Assembly (NCBI RefSeq): GCF_047663525.1
Contig: NC_092600.1
Location: 186,001 to 250,000 of the forward strand
Source of the DNA: Anas platyrhynchos
Taxonomy: Eukaryota; Chordata; Aves; Anseriformes; Anatidae
DNA: 64,000 nucleotides
Reading direction: 5' to 3'
The notes beneath the pieces were generated by a model. The model had not been told where the DNA came from, made no database searches, and saw only the letters and a list, made by a program, of their open reading frames with translations. Below are positions 1 to 10,080 of this stretch, one piece after another. A program made the position numbers and the translations under genes. Position 1 is the stretch's first letter. Every line of letters begins with the position of its first letter.

Positions 1-680
1 CCATCCATCGTTTGCCTTAAGTTCCCTGACCAGTAGACCTTGATAAGAATTGAAGGAACGGTGAGAAAGATCTTCTCTCCTCCTTAAACAAGAAGCAAAG
101 GACAACTTGTGGACAACTTGTTCACATCCAGAATTCTCTCATGGCAGCTCCCGCTGGAAAGCTGGACTCATCTTCTTCAAAACCCAAGAACAGGACAGCA
201 GCACTGAATTGGATTGAGAATACTTAATGTGTTTGCATAATTATTATCCTTTCTGTTGGGCTTTTTGGAGTATGTCTCTCTACTTGTACAAACAATTGAT
301 CTACCGAAAGTTCACCTTACTTTCATGTATTACTGTTTGATGTGTACATGTTGTTCTGTTACTTTTTCACATTGGTTAACTGGATCTTGGGATGGAAACT
401 AAGAAGAAGGACCTGTTCAAAAAGAAGCACACCTGCCTTAATTTCACCTAGGCTCTTGGAAATGCCCTACATAGTGGGGATGTAGAAAAATAGCTCAATA
501 AAGGCCAAGCCTGCAACAGGTAAGTTTCTGAAAAGATCCTTCACAGCAAAGCTAATGCAAAGGAGCCAAAAGCTCATGCCACCCTTTCTGCAGACTAAAG
601 AAGCATCAAGGGAATTTTTTCAAGAGACAGCTAGCATCTGTCCCGTCCAAGGCCACTCTCTCTGTTTAATGTTCACTCAC
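1..680 (+). other. GFRA3 upstream flank, possible retroviral tail or 3'-terminal exon
   Basis: At about 141-230 a short frame reads through an Asn-Trp-Ile-Glu-Asn motif to a stop at 226-228. A run rich in Ile, Leu, Val and Gly follows (about 229-276), which resembles the membrane anchor of a decayed retroviral envelope. An AATAAA at 497-502 is followed within 20 bases by a CA. Together these could be the end of an endogenous retrovirus with part of its LTR, or the last exon of an upstream gene. No paired LTR and no recognisable protein family is visible, so neither reading is secure. Confidence 0.2.
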
Positions 681-703
681 TTTTTTTTTTTTTTTTTTTT
701 TTT
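681..703. repeat. Poly-T run (23 nt)
   Basis: An uninterrupted homopolymer of 23 T lies about 130 bases upstream of the GFRA3 CpG island. It is a simple repeat with no gene attached. Confidence 0.9.
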
Positions 704-1078
704 AGCAAAGCACACCCCTGTAGGTGCTCCTCACAGTTATCACCGACTACAGCTTCGCCCTCGGTGCTAGGACTCAATGTTCAACCCAGCAAACGGGAGT
801 TTTACACGGCATCCTTCCAAAGCGCCGCTTCTCAAACATCCTCGCCGGGCTCGCCTGGGCGCACGCCCCTGCGCGGCCCGCGCCGCGGGGCCCGGCGGCT
901 CGCCGGGTGCTCGCCGGGTGCTCCCGGGACAGCCGCGACGGGCCGCCCCCGGCTGCAGCGCCCGGCCCCGGCCCTCGCCCCGGCCCGCCGCGGCTCGGAG
1001 CGCCGCCGCTACCCCCGCGGAGCACGGGGCCGGGGCCGGGCCGGGCCGCGGGGCGGCGCTCGCCGCCAGCACCTCGAC

Positions 1079-1106
1079 GGGGCCGGGCCGGGCCGGGCCG
1101 GGCCGT
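1079..1106 (+). repeat. (GGGCC)n short tandem repeat in GFRA3 promoter
   Basis: About five consecutive GGGCC units lie just upstream of the GFRA3 start codon. Four or more closely spaced G-triplets on the plus strand could form a G-quadruplex. This is visible in the sequence; any regulatory effect is inference. Confidence 0.8.
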
Positions 1107-1213
1107 GGTGTGGCGGGGCGGGGCTGGGGCCGCTCCCAGGCTGGCGGGCTGCGCGCAGCCCGTGAACTGCGGACCCGGCACCCACAGAGAGCGACCGCTG
1201 GCCGGGCTGCAGC

Positions 1214-1256
1214 ATGCGGCTCGCCCTGCTCCTGGGGCTGCTCCTGTCCCGAGCCG
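1214..1256 (+). CDS. GFRA3: GFRA3 coding exon 1 (signal peptide)
   Basis: Encodes MRLALLLGLLLSRA plus one base of the next codon. The donor is GAGCCG|GTAACA at 1256/1257. The hydrophobic leucine core is the signal peptide. Confidence 0.85.
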
Positions 1257-4200
1257 GTAACAGCGCGGGGTGGCGGGCGCGGCGCGGGCAGGGCAGGGCA
1301 GGGCTGGGCTGGGCAGGGCAGGGCAGGGCAGGGCAGGGCAGGGCGGCCCTGGCCCCGGCCCCGGCCCGCTGCCGGCAGAAGCTGTGCCCGGGGCTGGCGC
1401 CCCTCGCTGCCCCCGGCCGGCCGGTCCGTTTGCGCTCTCCTGGCGCCGGGCGAGCCCGGGGCGCGTCCCGGGCTCGGGGCTCCCGGCCCCGGCAGCTGTG
1501 AAGAAGCCGTGTTTCAAACCGGGAAAGGCGTGCTGCTCCTTTGACCCGAAACGTGAATCGCAAGCCCTGATGTGACCAAGGAGGGATGCTCTGGGGCGGG
1601 GGAGCGGAGTTCATTGAGGCGAAGCTCGCGGAGGCGAAGGAGGACGACTTCGCTCCTCCGACTCGCAGCGGGGAGCGACGGATGTCAGGAGCTGATCCCT
1701 CAATGCAGCAGAAAGGGCACAAAGACAGTGTCCGTTCTAGCTCTTGGAGGAGACGCTGAACCTGTCTGAGCTAACTTTGCTGAGAGCTTGTTTTGATAGC
1801 AACCTTCCAGGCAGTACCCCTCTGAAATGCTTCAGGCTGATGGTTTTCTGAGATGAGGCTCAGTTTGCGAAGACCAATCTAGGGTGCTCCTGTGGAGATG
1901 CAGCTGTTTGTCTTACTCTGCCCTATACTACTGACAAGTCACAATGGCTGAGGATGGAAATGGTTCCTCTTTCCAGTTCATCTCTTTCTTGGGCAGTCGT
2001 CATGGTTGAAGTGGCTAGAAATAGAGAAACTACAGAACTTACCTGAAGCACTCCTAGACCCTACCTATGGGATGTCAGTGCTTTACATTCAGAAAAAGGT
2101 GCAACTGGTGAATATCATGGCTGCTATAAAGAAGAGCTATTGTGCTGAGATCTCAGTAGCATTTACAGCCACATGATTACAGTAGATTTCCCACAGTTTT
2201 CCGTTGTCCAAATACTAATGCTTATTTTATATCTGTTCTTAATAAAGCGAAGGCTTCCTTTCTGCAATTGTCCTCTCTTTCAAGAGCTAGGAGCACTAGG
2301 GATATTTAAATAATGATACTATTAATTGTAACTCAATAAATATATATAACAGAACACGGAATCATAAGGGAGAATAATTGGCTGTTGTATTAGCTCTTAA
2401 TTTCTCTAAGATATAAATAATCATGTTTTGTGAAGTTACTATTATTTATTTATTTATTTTGTAACTGCAGAAGGGACTCCTGTACAGCCCCTTTAATGCT
2501 TTCTGCAAGTTAAACTACAGAGCTTTCTAATTCTTCCACCTGACTGCCTGGAATTATAAGTTTTTGTTGTTGGTGTTGTTTGTTTGTGTTTATGTTTGTT
2601 TGTTTGTTTTTTACGAAGAAGCATGTCATGTATTAGGGCTTAACACCATGCATAGCTATTATATGATGTCTGTTAAGGAGGATTGTTTTAAATTTTTCTG
2701 CTTTGAGGTTTCCAGCAGCTGTTTAGGCCTGTGGCAAAAACACAGTCCATCCATTTATATTCAGTTTTGCTCTACCCTGTCAATAACTATGTCACTTTAA
2801 AGTTTTGAAAATGTCACTTAAACCTCAGGTGCTTGTTGAGCAGAATTCTTAAGGCTAGGAAAGTATGTCCTGTCCTTTAATGAGCTTACTACAACAGCTA
2901 CTACAGGCCACTGTTGGAGATGGTACTTTGTTCTGGCCTTGTGAGGTAAATCAGTTTGCACCTCTTAGAATTCCAAAGCTACTGGAGATAACAGAATCAT
3001 AGAATCATTTAAGCTGGAAATTTTGCTATTGGAAATTTGCCCTGCTTGCAACCTTACGGGATGTAATCAAACTCAGAATGTTCTTTAAGGTTGTGCTGAG
3101 GTGGAATGCCTAACCAAAACCTATTGTGCCAGATGCAAAGCATTTCTGGTGAGAGATTGTTTTTCAGAAAATTTACAAAGTTGTATAGTCTTTATATAAC
3201 AGCCAGATGAACAACAAAGTACAGGAAGTGCTAGAAAAGCCAAGAAATATATATGATTGGGACAGAGACACCTAGATAGCATTACTGGGTTGCAGGAAAA
3301 CTAGGAAGTTTGAGAAGCGGACTAGTATGGAATTAAACGACCTACTGCTTACAGCAAATAAACTCATGAAGCCAGCAAAAGTGAAGGAAGTGAGAAAACA
3401 AATTAGATAGCGAAGACAGTATACCACATAATATAAGCTGAACCTATATATATATATATTTAGCTTATAGTGAAGACAGACAGAAATAGTAATACAGCAC
3501 CTTCTGATCAGGAGAATGACAGGTGAGATCACATACCCAAAGAACATCAAAGATAGGTGTTAGGCTAGGCATAAGTTATTTCCCCAAAACAGCCAAGCAA
3601 TATTGTCCTGAAGGGAAGAAACATACTACTAGCCTACATAATTCTGTTAGCAAATAGTCTTGTTCCAAGTCTTCACAAGTCTAGGTTGGATGGGGTTTGG
3701 GAAACCTGTTCTAGTGAAAAGTGTCCCTGGCCATTCAGGGAGGTTGGAACTAGGTGGTTTTAAGGTCCTTTCGAACCCAAAACATTCTGTGATTCTATAG
3801 TTGTACCTGTACTGTAAACATAGATTCATATACTATAGAAATGAAGAAAGATTACAGACTGAATTCACCTCCCTGTGAAAATGTCAGCTCTCCCTCTGTA
3901 TTATCCTTAGGACAAAACAGTCTATATATTTAAAAAAAAAATCACCAGGTTTTAAAGATTGTATTGTTAAATTAAGATTATTTAGTACTTCCATAAGGTG
4001 GTGGGATGTATATAAATTCATATTTTATATATATATAAATTAATACATGTGTTATACAAATACACACAAATAGTTACACTCAGACTTCACAAATGACCAA
4101 AAGATGAAAGCTGACAGGTTGTGCCTGCATCCCAGCATTTTTGGCAGAAATTTCAGGGATTCGGTTCTATATACTGTAAATTGATTGCATGTCAGCACTT

Positions 4201-7200
4201 CTATATGAAACTACTTGCATCTAGTGATAAGGGTTTCTTCTGTTATACAAAGGATACGTATATTTATTCTTACATTTGCAAGCTCAGTACAGCAGTTGCT
4301 TTTACACCCTGGAAATGGCTTTCTCAGTGCATCTCTTAATGACCAGTACATACATAGCAATGGCACTAGCACTGACTTACATCACACAGTGTCGTGTTAG
4401 TACTTGTTTATTTCACTGAGCTTTTCATTACCCAGATAGGAGAGTTTCTTCAAAGCAGGCCTCAGGAAAGCCAAGGTTTCCATAGGGATTTACTGCTTCA
4501 GGAAAATACAGAGCCATCCCTGATCCTGGCCAAATTGAAAGAGTGAATGGTGATGGGGGGGGAGGGGGGAGAAGGCTTTATTAAACAAAATATTTTTTGA
4601 GATTTTTCATTAATCTTTTGTTCCCCCTTTAATACACTAATACTCATCCTTTTGTTTCTAAATGGAGAAAGCTTTTGCTCCTTGCTATGTATATGAAGGA
4701 CCCCAACCAATTCTGCCTTGAGTCCTTACTATGAATGTCAACAGAACAATGATAATGAGGTTGTGTGGCATTCATCTTGACTGAAATCCTAACAATCTTT
4801 TCCCTGCTTGACCAGGAGACCTCCTGTCTCTGCCAAGGAGTGATTGCATAGCAGCGGAACAGCTGTGCCTCTCAGACTCCATCTGCAATGCCACCTACAG
4901 GATTCTGGAAGACTGTGCCCTTGCTAAGACTCGCTTCCTTCCACTGGATCATGATAGCAGGGTCAGATGTCTAAATGCAGAGCTAGACCTTGGAAACAGC
5001 TCTTTACTGCACTGCAAGTGTCACCGACGCATGAAGAGACAGGAGCATTGCCTACGCATTTTCTGGACTGTTCACGCCAGCATGACAGATGGTGAGATGA
5101 AATAATATGAATTTAGAAGGTTCTAGTAAAGCTCAACCCTGCCCCACCACCTGAAAAAAAAACGTGAAGGGCCACTTCCCAACACTGCAGATACCACTTT
5201 GGAGTCACATCTCCTAGTAAAGAGGAGTCATTACTTCTCTGTTTGATAAGCATAGAAAACTGATCTGGTCTGAGACTGGCCCTTCAAATACACCAGGAAC
5301 CTTAAGAAACAAAGATAGCTAGTTTGAGATATTTACTTATATTTAGTGCTGTGAAAATCACCTCAAAATGGTCACATCTGTCCGTCACAGAAAATGGATG
5401 TGAGAGTATCACATACACTGTAATGGCATCCATGAGCACGCTACTTCTCTCCAGCTTTAATGGGATGCTTATACTTGGCCTCCCACCAGGGACTGCCAAT
5501 GCTGCATATCTCCTCACTAGCACTGAGGCTGAAAAAAAGCAAATTTCAACATAGACTAAATTCCAGCCAGAAGAAATCTAATGACAAAATGTAATGCTGT
5601 TACTATACAGTAACACCTTTGCATCTCCAGCAGAACCATTCTTGGCATTTGGCTTTGAGCATGATAGAACATCTCTGAACCCCAGCCTGAAGAATCACAA
5701 ATGAGAGGAAAAAAACAAAACAAAACAAAAAACTGGTCACAACACATTTCTCCCACTGCATAAAATAAAGTACCTTGTGTCTTGCCTAGGCTATTTCAAT
5801 TTGGAGACCTCTCCTTATGAGAATCCAGCAAATGAAGAACACTGGAAGACAGACTATAATGAACTGGCAGCTCTGCTTTCAGGTAGGGATTGTAATGGCT
5901 ATATGATATGCTACTGCGTGTTTTTAACGTTTCAGGGCTGAAAATTATTAAGAAGAATGATTTGAGGTAATTGCCCTCAGAGGAATGTCTGCTCTGGGTA
6001 CTATATTTGCACCCCTACCAAATATAAATATAGCTACAGATCCAGGCCTATGAAACAGGCAGTAACCCACAATGATGCATTCTTTGGAACATCAACCAAT
6101 AAAATAGGTGATTTTGTAACTAACATCACTGCAGTGTCATACCACAGGCACATAGCAGGACTAAGTTGCTTTTTTCATTTTGATGTTAGCAATTAGACCA
6201 TCAAGTAAGGGCTACTCCTATTTCCATGTAAAATCTTTTCTGAAGACTTGCTTCCTTGTTTATGGTGTGGGTTTTTTTTTTGTTTTTTTTTTTTTTTTTT
6301 GGCTTTATAGGGTCACAGTTAGCAGGAGATGCAACAAATCCATGCCTGAAAGCAACTCATGTCTGTAATCTGAGCAAGAAGTGTGTTCGGCTGCGCACAG
6401 ACTATGCCTCAATCTGCACCAAGGGAGCAGGAAGTGAGGACATGTGTGACCGTCGCAAATGCCACAGAGGGCTAAGAAATTTCTTTGAGAAAGTGCCTGA
6501 GGATTTTACTAGAAGGATCCTGTTCTGTCCATGTCAGGATGAACTTTGTGGAGAACGACGCCGGAAAACTATTGTTCCCGATTGTTCCTTTCAGTATAAC
6601 ACTAAACCCAATTGCCTCTGGCTTCTGGACTCCTGCTTGGAAGACCACATCTGCAAGTAGGTCTGGCAGCAGCAGACCCTAGCCACAAGACAAGAACAAC
6701 ATAGACGCTGATAGTCTCATTTTCCTTCCTACAGATCCCGACTGGCTGACTTCCAACAAAACTGCCAACCTGCAGATATGTCCCCAGATGGTTGCTCTCA
6801 GCACAATCATGCTGCATGCCTGCAGGCTTACATGGGGATGATTGGTAAGTGATACCCAGGGGAACACACAGGGTGAATGCCTTTAGGCAACAAACTTGCA
6901 GTCACACTGCTATGCTGTGAGGGACTGTCTTGCTTTGATGCAGGTAATAGTGCTCAGTATGCTCATAAACGTGCCTTAGCCTAATTGATGATAGTGTTCT
7001 CACTTGCTTCTGAGGTAAATGCAGCCCAAAGAGAGCTCCTTCATGGCATTTATCACTCTGTTTTGTCCTATCGACTGCTGTCAAAGCAGCAGCACTTTCC
7101 TGGGATCCTTGCACTCCTGTTTGCATCATCAGCTGATGCAAAATGCTCGAAATGCCTGACCACTGGGACTCTCTTGGTTGTATGAACTAAGACATCCCTG

Positions 7201-9452
7201 CTGTAGGAGCTACATCATGATCACAGCAGAATCCAATTGTAGGATTGTTATTATACATGCCCTCATTTCTTAATGTTTACATTCCTGGTGGTTTAACACT
7301 GTGTACATGCTGTCTCTGAGCCAGTCAGAACAACAGGTACACAAAGCACCATCAGCTGTTGGAAGGAAAGTTGTCTCTGCTTACAGACATTTGCTGTCAG
7401 CCTGCTAATGCTTTTTCAGAATGGTTCAAAGGAGAAGCTGCAAAGTGCAACAGTATCTCAGAAGCTGTAATTCTAGACTGCAACTTCTGTTTTTCCAGAT
7501 GGTTTTGCTATTGTCATCCCAAATAAACTCTGTGCTCTGAATGGCACGCTACAGTGCCAGCACTTATTTGGCCATGCAGTATCACCTGCTATGTGAGAAC
7601 TGAGAGAGCCTTTTGCTGTTATATGCCAGTATTGCAGTTGAATCTTTGTAAATGCTTCTCATCCTTCAGTCTAATATTTTCACCATGTTCAGTTATCAGT
7701 ATACCTCACCATCAGATTGTCTGAGTCAGGATTAGCAATCTCCCCACTTTCTCACAGTGTAGCAGACTACACATGAATTCATCAGACCTAGGTCACCTTG
7801 CAGGGGCTTCTGATCTCTTTGAGTAACAAGCACATCACAATGGAAGGCTTCTGCCTCCAGGGTAGCATTGCCTTTAACATAAGAGGACTGATCATGCTTC
7901 TTTCATTTAGTGAAGTAAATCTTGATTCCCATTTCTGGGGGTTTGGGACAGGCACACCTATGACACCCAACTACATCAGTAACTCCAGTGTGGAGGTCTC
8001 CTTGTGGTGTACATGTGAGAGCAGCGGCAACCAGAAGGAGAAGTGTGACCAGATACTCAGCATGTTTGAGAGCAACAAATGCCTTGGTAAGCATCACATC
8101 ATGGAACTGGGGAAACAGCTCCGCACAGGGAAGTTCAAATCCTGTTCCTTTCAAAATCCTACATTGCATTGCTCTTGCATATAGTTCTGTCTTCTGAAGT
8201 GTTTCCATGATCTCCTAGCCAACCTGTGGGACCAGCCTGGATCTGCTCACACAGGTGATTTTGTATCTTACCAACACAGACACCAGTGAAGCTATCTACA
8301 AACAGCATTCAAATGAGGGATTACAAAGAAATCGGGGGGTGTCAGACATGTTGTATCCATAGGTTGCTGAGTAGCCCCATCACTGCAGAAGGATTATGGG
8401 GTTTTGGTTTCCCCTCCTCTTATTAGCAACATTTAATAAGATTTAAATACTTTGTTTGTAAAAGCTTCCAGAAGATATCAAACAAAGAAATCAGCATAAT
8501 TAGATAAATGATTATTTAAATCCACCTACTGCTATACTGAAAAGACCTGTGCCCAGCACTGTAGATGCACCTACAACCTAAACATCCCACCTGAGACACT
8601 ACATACCTGCCCCTTACAAACAGACAGCTGGCAAAGTCCCATAGAAATCCAAAGGTCTTCAGATAGAGTGAAAATTGGCTTTGTAGTCTGTTCTAAAAGT
8701 CTCAAGTAAACCCACAAAGTAACATGCAATTTATTAAACACAAAATATGTATTTTCTAAATCAAATCCATACAGACTGTGAGTGTCTTTCTTAAAATAGC
8801 TACCCTAGACTTCTGTTCACTAAACTCCAAGGTATGCACAAGAAAAGTATAATAAGACTCTTGCTTTACTTCTGTTTACAGAAAATACTATTTGGTCTCA
8901 AATGCACCAGAAGCAGACAGGTCTGGAAAGACAGGAAGACTTATTTTATTCATCTTCCCTAAGCTTCCAAGGAGACAGTGCCAGCACATCTCTTGCTTCA
9001 GAAATGTCCCAGGTACGTATTGCTTTGTTGCCTCCAGCAAGTGGTGAACCAAGCAGCATAGATACAGTTGTCCAATAAGCCTGGATCTGGAAACATATGA
9101 TTTTGGACATCAAAGTGAGGGATGCCATATGCATGCAGAACCCTAAGCTGCTTTAGCTGAACCTATTCCTTCCACAGACAAGCAGAAATAGGAGGCCTTG
9201 CTGCTTGGCTGCAGAAGTTTCCCAGTCTCACAGCTGTGCCCAGAATTGGAGGCTCTACAGAGGTGTTTGAGCACAAATAGGTCTAACTGGGATTCATTCC
9301 TCCTTTTCATTTCCTAGGTGGCTGAAGTGAAGACGCATCAAGAGACCTCTGAACACAGCAGTTTGCCTATGGTCTCCTCTGTATATTCTGGAGCTGCTGT
9401 TTCTTGGTCATCTCTGTCTCTGTTCCTGGCCCTGTTGCTGAGTGCACTTTAA
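1214..9452 (+). CDS. GFRA3: GDNF family receptor alpha-3 (eight coding exons)
   Basis: Exons 1214-1256, 4816-5091, 5790-5882, 6311-6656, 6735-6844, 7952-8086, 8882-9012 and 9318-9452 join into 1269 nt, encoding 422 residues. All introns are GT-AG. The family binds artemin and presents it to the RET receptor tyrosine kinase at the neuronal surface. The frame starts with a Leu-rich signal peptide (residues 1 to about 15), followed by three cysteine-rich GFR domains (about 24-106, 147-235 and 237-334). Diagnostic stretches include HCKCHRRMK in domain 1 and ELCGERRRKTIVPDC in domain 2. Asn-X-Ser/Thr sites occur in exon 2 (NAT, NSS) and exon 6 (NSS). A serine-rich linker leads to a hydrophobic C-terminus, LFLALLLSAL, typical of GPI-anchor addition. 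Length is close to the human protein (about 400). The ATG is chosen because it opens the signal peptide inside the CpG island. RET and artemin are not in the window. Confidence 0.95.
1286..1344 (+). repeat. (GGGCA)n minisatellite in GFRA3 intron 1
   Basis: About twelve 5-base units, mostly GGGCA with two GGGCT variants, begin 30 bases downstream of the exon 1 donor. The G-triplet periodicity could form a G-quadruplex in DNA or nascent RNA. Copy number is likely polymorphic. Confidence 0.9.
2992..3024 (-). mobile_element. CR1 3'-end fragment (very short)
   Basis: The plus strand reads AGAATCATAGAATCATTTAA, the complement of the CR1 3' terminus with its ATTCTATGATTCT signature. Similarity fades after about 30 bases, so this is a severely 5'-truncated or decayed copy in GFRA3 intron 1. 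Confidence 0.55.
3680..3799 (+). mobile_element. CR1 LINE 3'-end fragment in GFRA3 intron 1
   Basis: A diverged CR1 tail containing GGTTGGAACTAGGTGGTTTT and ending in ATTCTGTGATTCTATA, the characteristic CR1 terminus, in plus orientation. Confidence 0.75.
4816..5091 (+). CDS. GFRA3: GFRA3 coding exon 2 (GFR domain 1)
   Basis: Residues 15-106. Carries the first cysteine-rich domain with CNATYR, SSLLHCKCHRRMKRQ and a C-terminal IFWTVHASM segment that matches the family. Donor GATG|GTGAGA; both ends are phase 1. Confidence 0.95.
5790..5882 (+). CDS. GFRA3: GFRA3 coding exon 3 (linker)
   Basis: Encodes residues 107-137, an acidic and aromatic linker (YFNLETSPYENPANEEHW) between domains 1 and 2. 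Acceptor TTGCCTAG, donor TTTCAG|GTAGGG. Phase 1 at both ends, so skipping would keep the frame. Confidence 0.9.
6311..6656 (+). CDS. GFRA3: GFRA3 coding exon 4 (GFR domain 2)
   Basis: Residues 138-252, the largest exon. Contains PCLKATHVCNLSKKCVRLR, FCPCQDELCGERRRKTIV and NCLWLLDSCLEDHIC, the ligand-binding second domain and the beginning of the third. The acceptor follows an unusually long T tract (6272-6300). The donor is TGCAA|GTAGGT. Confidence 0.95.
6735..6844 (+). CDS. GFRA3: GFRA3 coding exon 5 (GFR domain 3 start)
   Basis: Residues 253-289. SRLADFQQNCQP and CLQAYMGMIG match the conserved start of the third GFR domain. Acceptor TTCCTACAG, donor ATTG|GTAAGT. Confidence 0.95.
7952..8086 (+). 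CDS. GFRA3: GFRA3 coding exon 6 (GFR domain 3 end)
   Basis: Residues 290-334. TPMTPNYISNSSVEVSLWC followed by CESSGNQKEKC and CL gives the closing cysteines of domain 3 and one N-glycosylation site. Acceptor GGGACAG, donor CTTG|GTAAGC. Confidence 0.95.
8882..9012 (+). CDS. GFRA3: GFRA3 coding exon 7 (C-terminal linker)
   Basis: Residues 335-378, a Ser-, Gln- and Glu-rich, poorly conserved stalk between domain 3 and the membrane anchor. Acceptor GTTTACAG, donor TCCCAG|GTACGT. It restores phase 0. Confidence 0.85.
9318..9452 (+). CDS. GFRA3: GFRA3 coding exon 8 (GPI-anchor signal and stop)
   Basis: Residues 379-422 and the TAA stop at 9450-9452. A small-residue segment (VYSGAAVSW) before a hydrophobic tail matches a GPI omega-site region and cleaved signal. 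No cytoplasmic residues follow, which fits a GPI-linked protein. Confidence 0.9.
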   Translation: MAEVKTHQETSEHSSLPMVSSVYSGAAVSWSSLSLFLALLLSAL

Positions 9453-9809
9453 CTTGGCATAAATTGCATCTTTCCTTCCCATATTATTAATCTTATTCCA
9501 TGTCCAGGCACCTCCCACTACTGATTTACCCTGGAGAAACAAAAGGCTTCTGGAAAAGAGGAAGGGAATACCCTTAATCCATAAATGCAGTCACTAGAAA
9601 CCTCTCCCCAGCTTGCACCCCACTTTCCCCCAGTCAGTTTGCACTAAGAACTGCAGATCTGGAGCACACCATTGCTTCTGCCATGTTAGTATTTTGAGTA
9701 AAAGTCCAGCTGATATTCAAGCACTGTATTTTAAAACAGAAGTCTGAATTCTGTCAGAACTTGTGCAGGGTTAGGTTTCTGAATAGAGAGAGGCACCTTT
9801 AGTCAGAAA
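9453..9809 (+). other. GFRA3: GFRA3 proximal 3' UTR
   Basis: Non-coding sequence directly after the stop. No canonical AATAAA occurs before the CR1 element that starts near 9810, so the true transcript end is not established from sequence. Confidence 0.45.
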
Positions 9810-10080
9810 CAGCATGAAGCTACTTCAGCATGGAGCTGTAACAGAGGAGGCTCAGGCTGGATTTTAGGAAAAGGTTCTTCACTGAGAGGGTGTTCAGGCA
9901 TTGGAACAGGCTCCCCAAGGCAGTAGTCACCACACTGAGCCTGCCAGTATTCAAGAAACATTTGGACAATGCACTCAGCCATATAGTTTGATTTTTGGGT
10001 GGTCCTGTGCAGAGCCAGGAGTTGGACTTGATTATCCTTGTGCGTCCCTTCCAACTCAAGATATTCTAAGATTCTATACC
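9810..10080 (+). mobile_element. CR1 LINE 3'-end fragment
   Basis: Plus-oriented CR1 tail: GGAAAAGGTTCTTCACTGAG, then GTTGGACTTGATTATCCTTG, ending in ATTCTAAGATTCTATA. It lies 360 bases after the GFRA3 stop and may be within its 3' UTR. Confidence 0.85.

Larger units (their letters stand above)
830..1560 (+). promoter_or_regulatory. GFRA3: GFRA3 CpG island promoter
   Basis: Base composition changes abruptly from AT-rich flank to very GC- and CpG-rich sequence around 830 and back after about 1560. The GFRA3 start codon at 1214 lies inside. No convincing TATA box is seen, as expected for a CpG-island promoter. Several GGGCC iterations (about 1027-1105) and GC boxes lie upstream of the ATG. The transcription start is inferred to be within a few hundred bases upstream of 1214 and was not located precisely. 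Confidence 0.75.
1560..4815 (+). other. GFRA3 intron 1, AT-rich remainder
   Basis: Long first intron ending in the acceptor TTGACCAG at 4815. It holds an (ATTT)n run at about 2446-2460, T/G-rich simple sequence at about 2560-2610, short TA runs near 3449 and 4020, and two CR1 fragments listed separately. No further exon is recognised. Confidence 0.7.

Noticed and set aside
1609..1662. GGAGGCGAAG / CTTCGCTCC inverted repeat in GFRA3 intron 1 as a small RNA hairpin
   Set aside because: The stem is short and imperfect, with no sign of an RNA gene. It is likely incidental in GC-rich sequence.
774..1722. Several 100-255-codon frames on both strands around GFRA3 exon 1
   Set aside because: All are low-complexity Ala/Pro/Gly/Arg translations of the CpG island and contradict the well-supported exon 1 signal peptide frame.
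8120..8165. GTTCAAATCCTGTTCC in GFRA3 intron 6 as a tRNA B-box
   Set aside because: No A-box, cloverleaf or anticodon stem can be formed at proper spacing.
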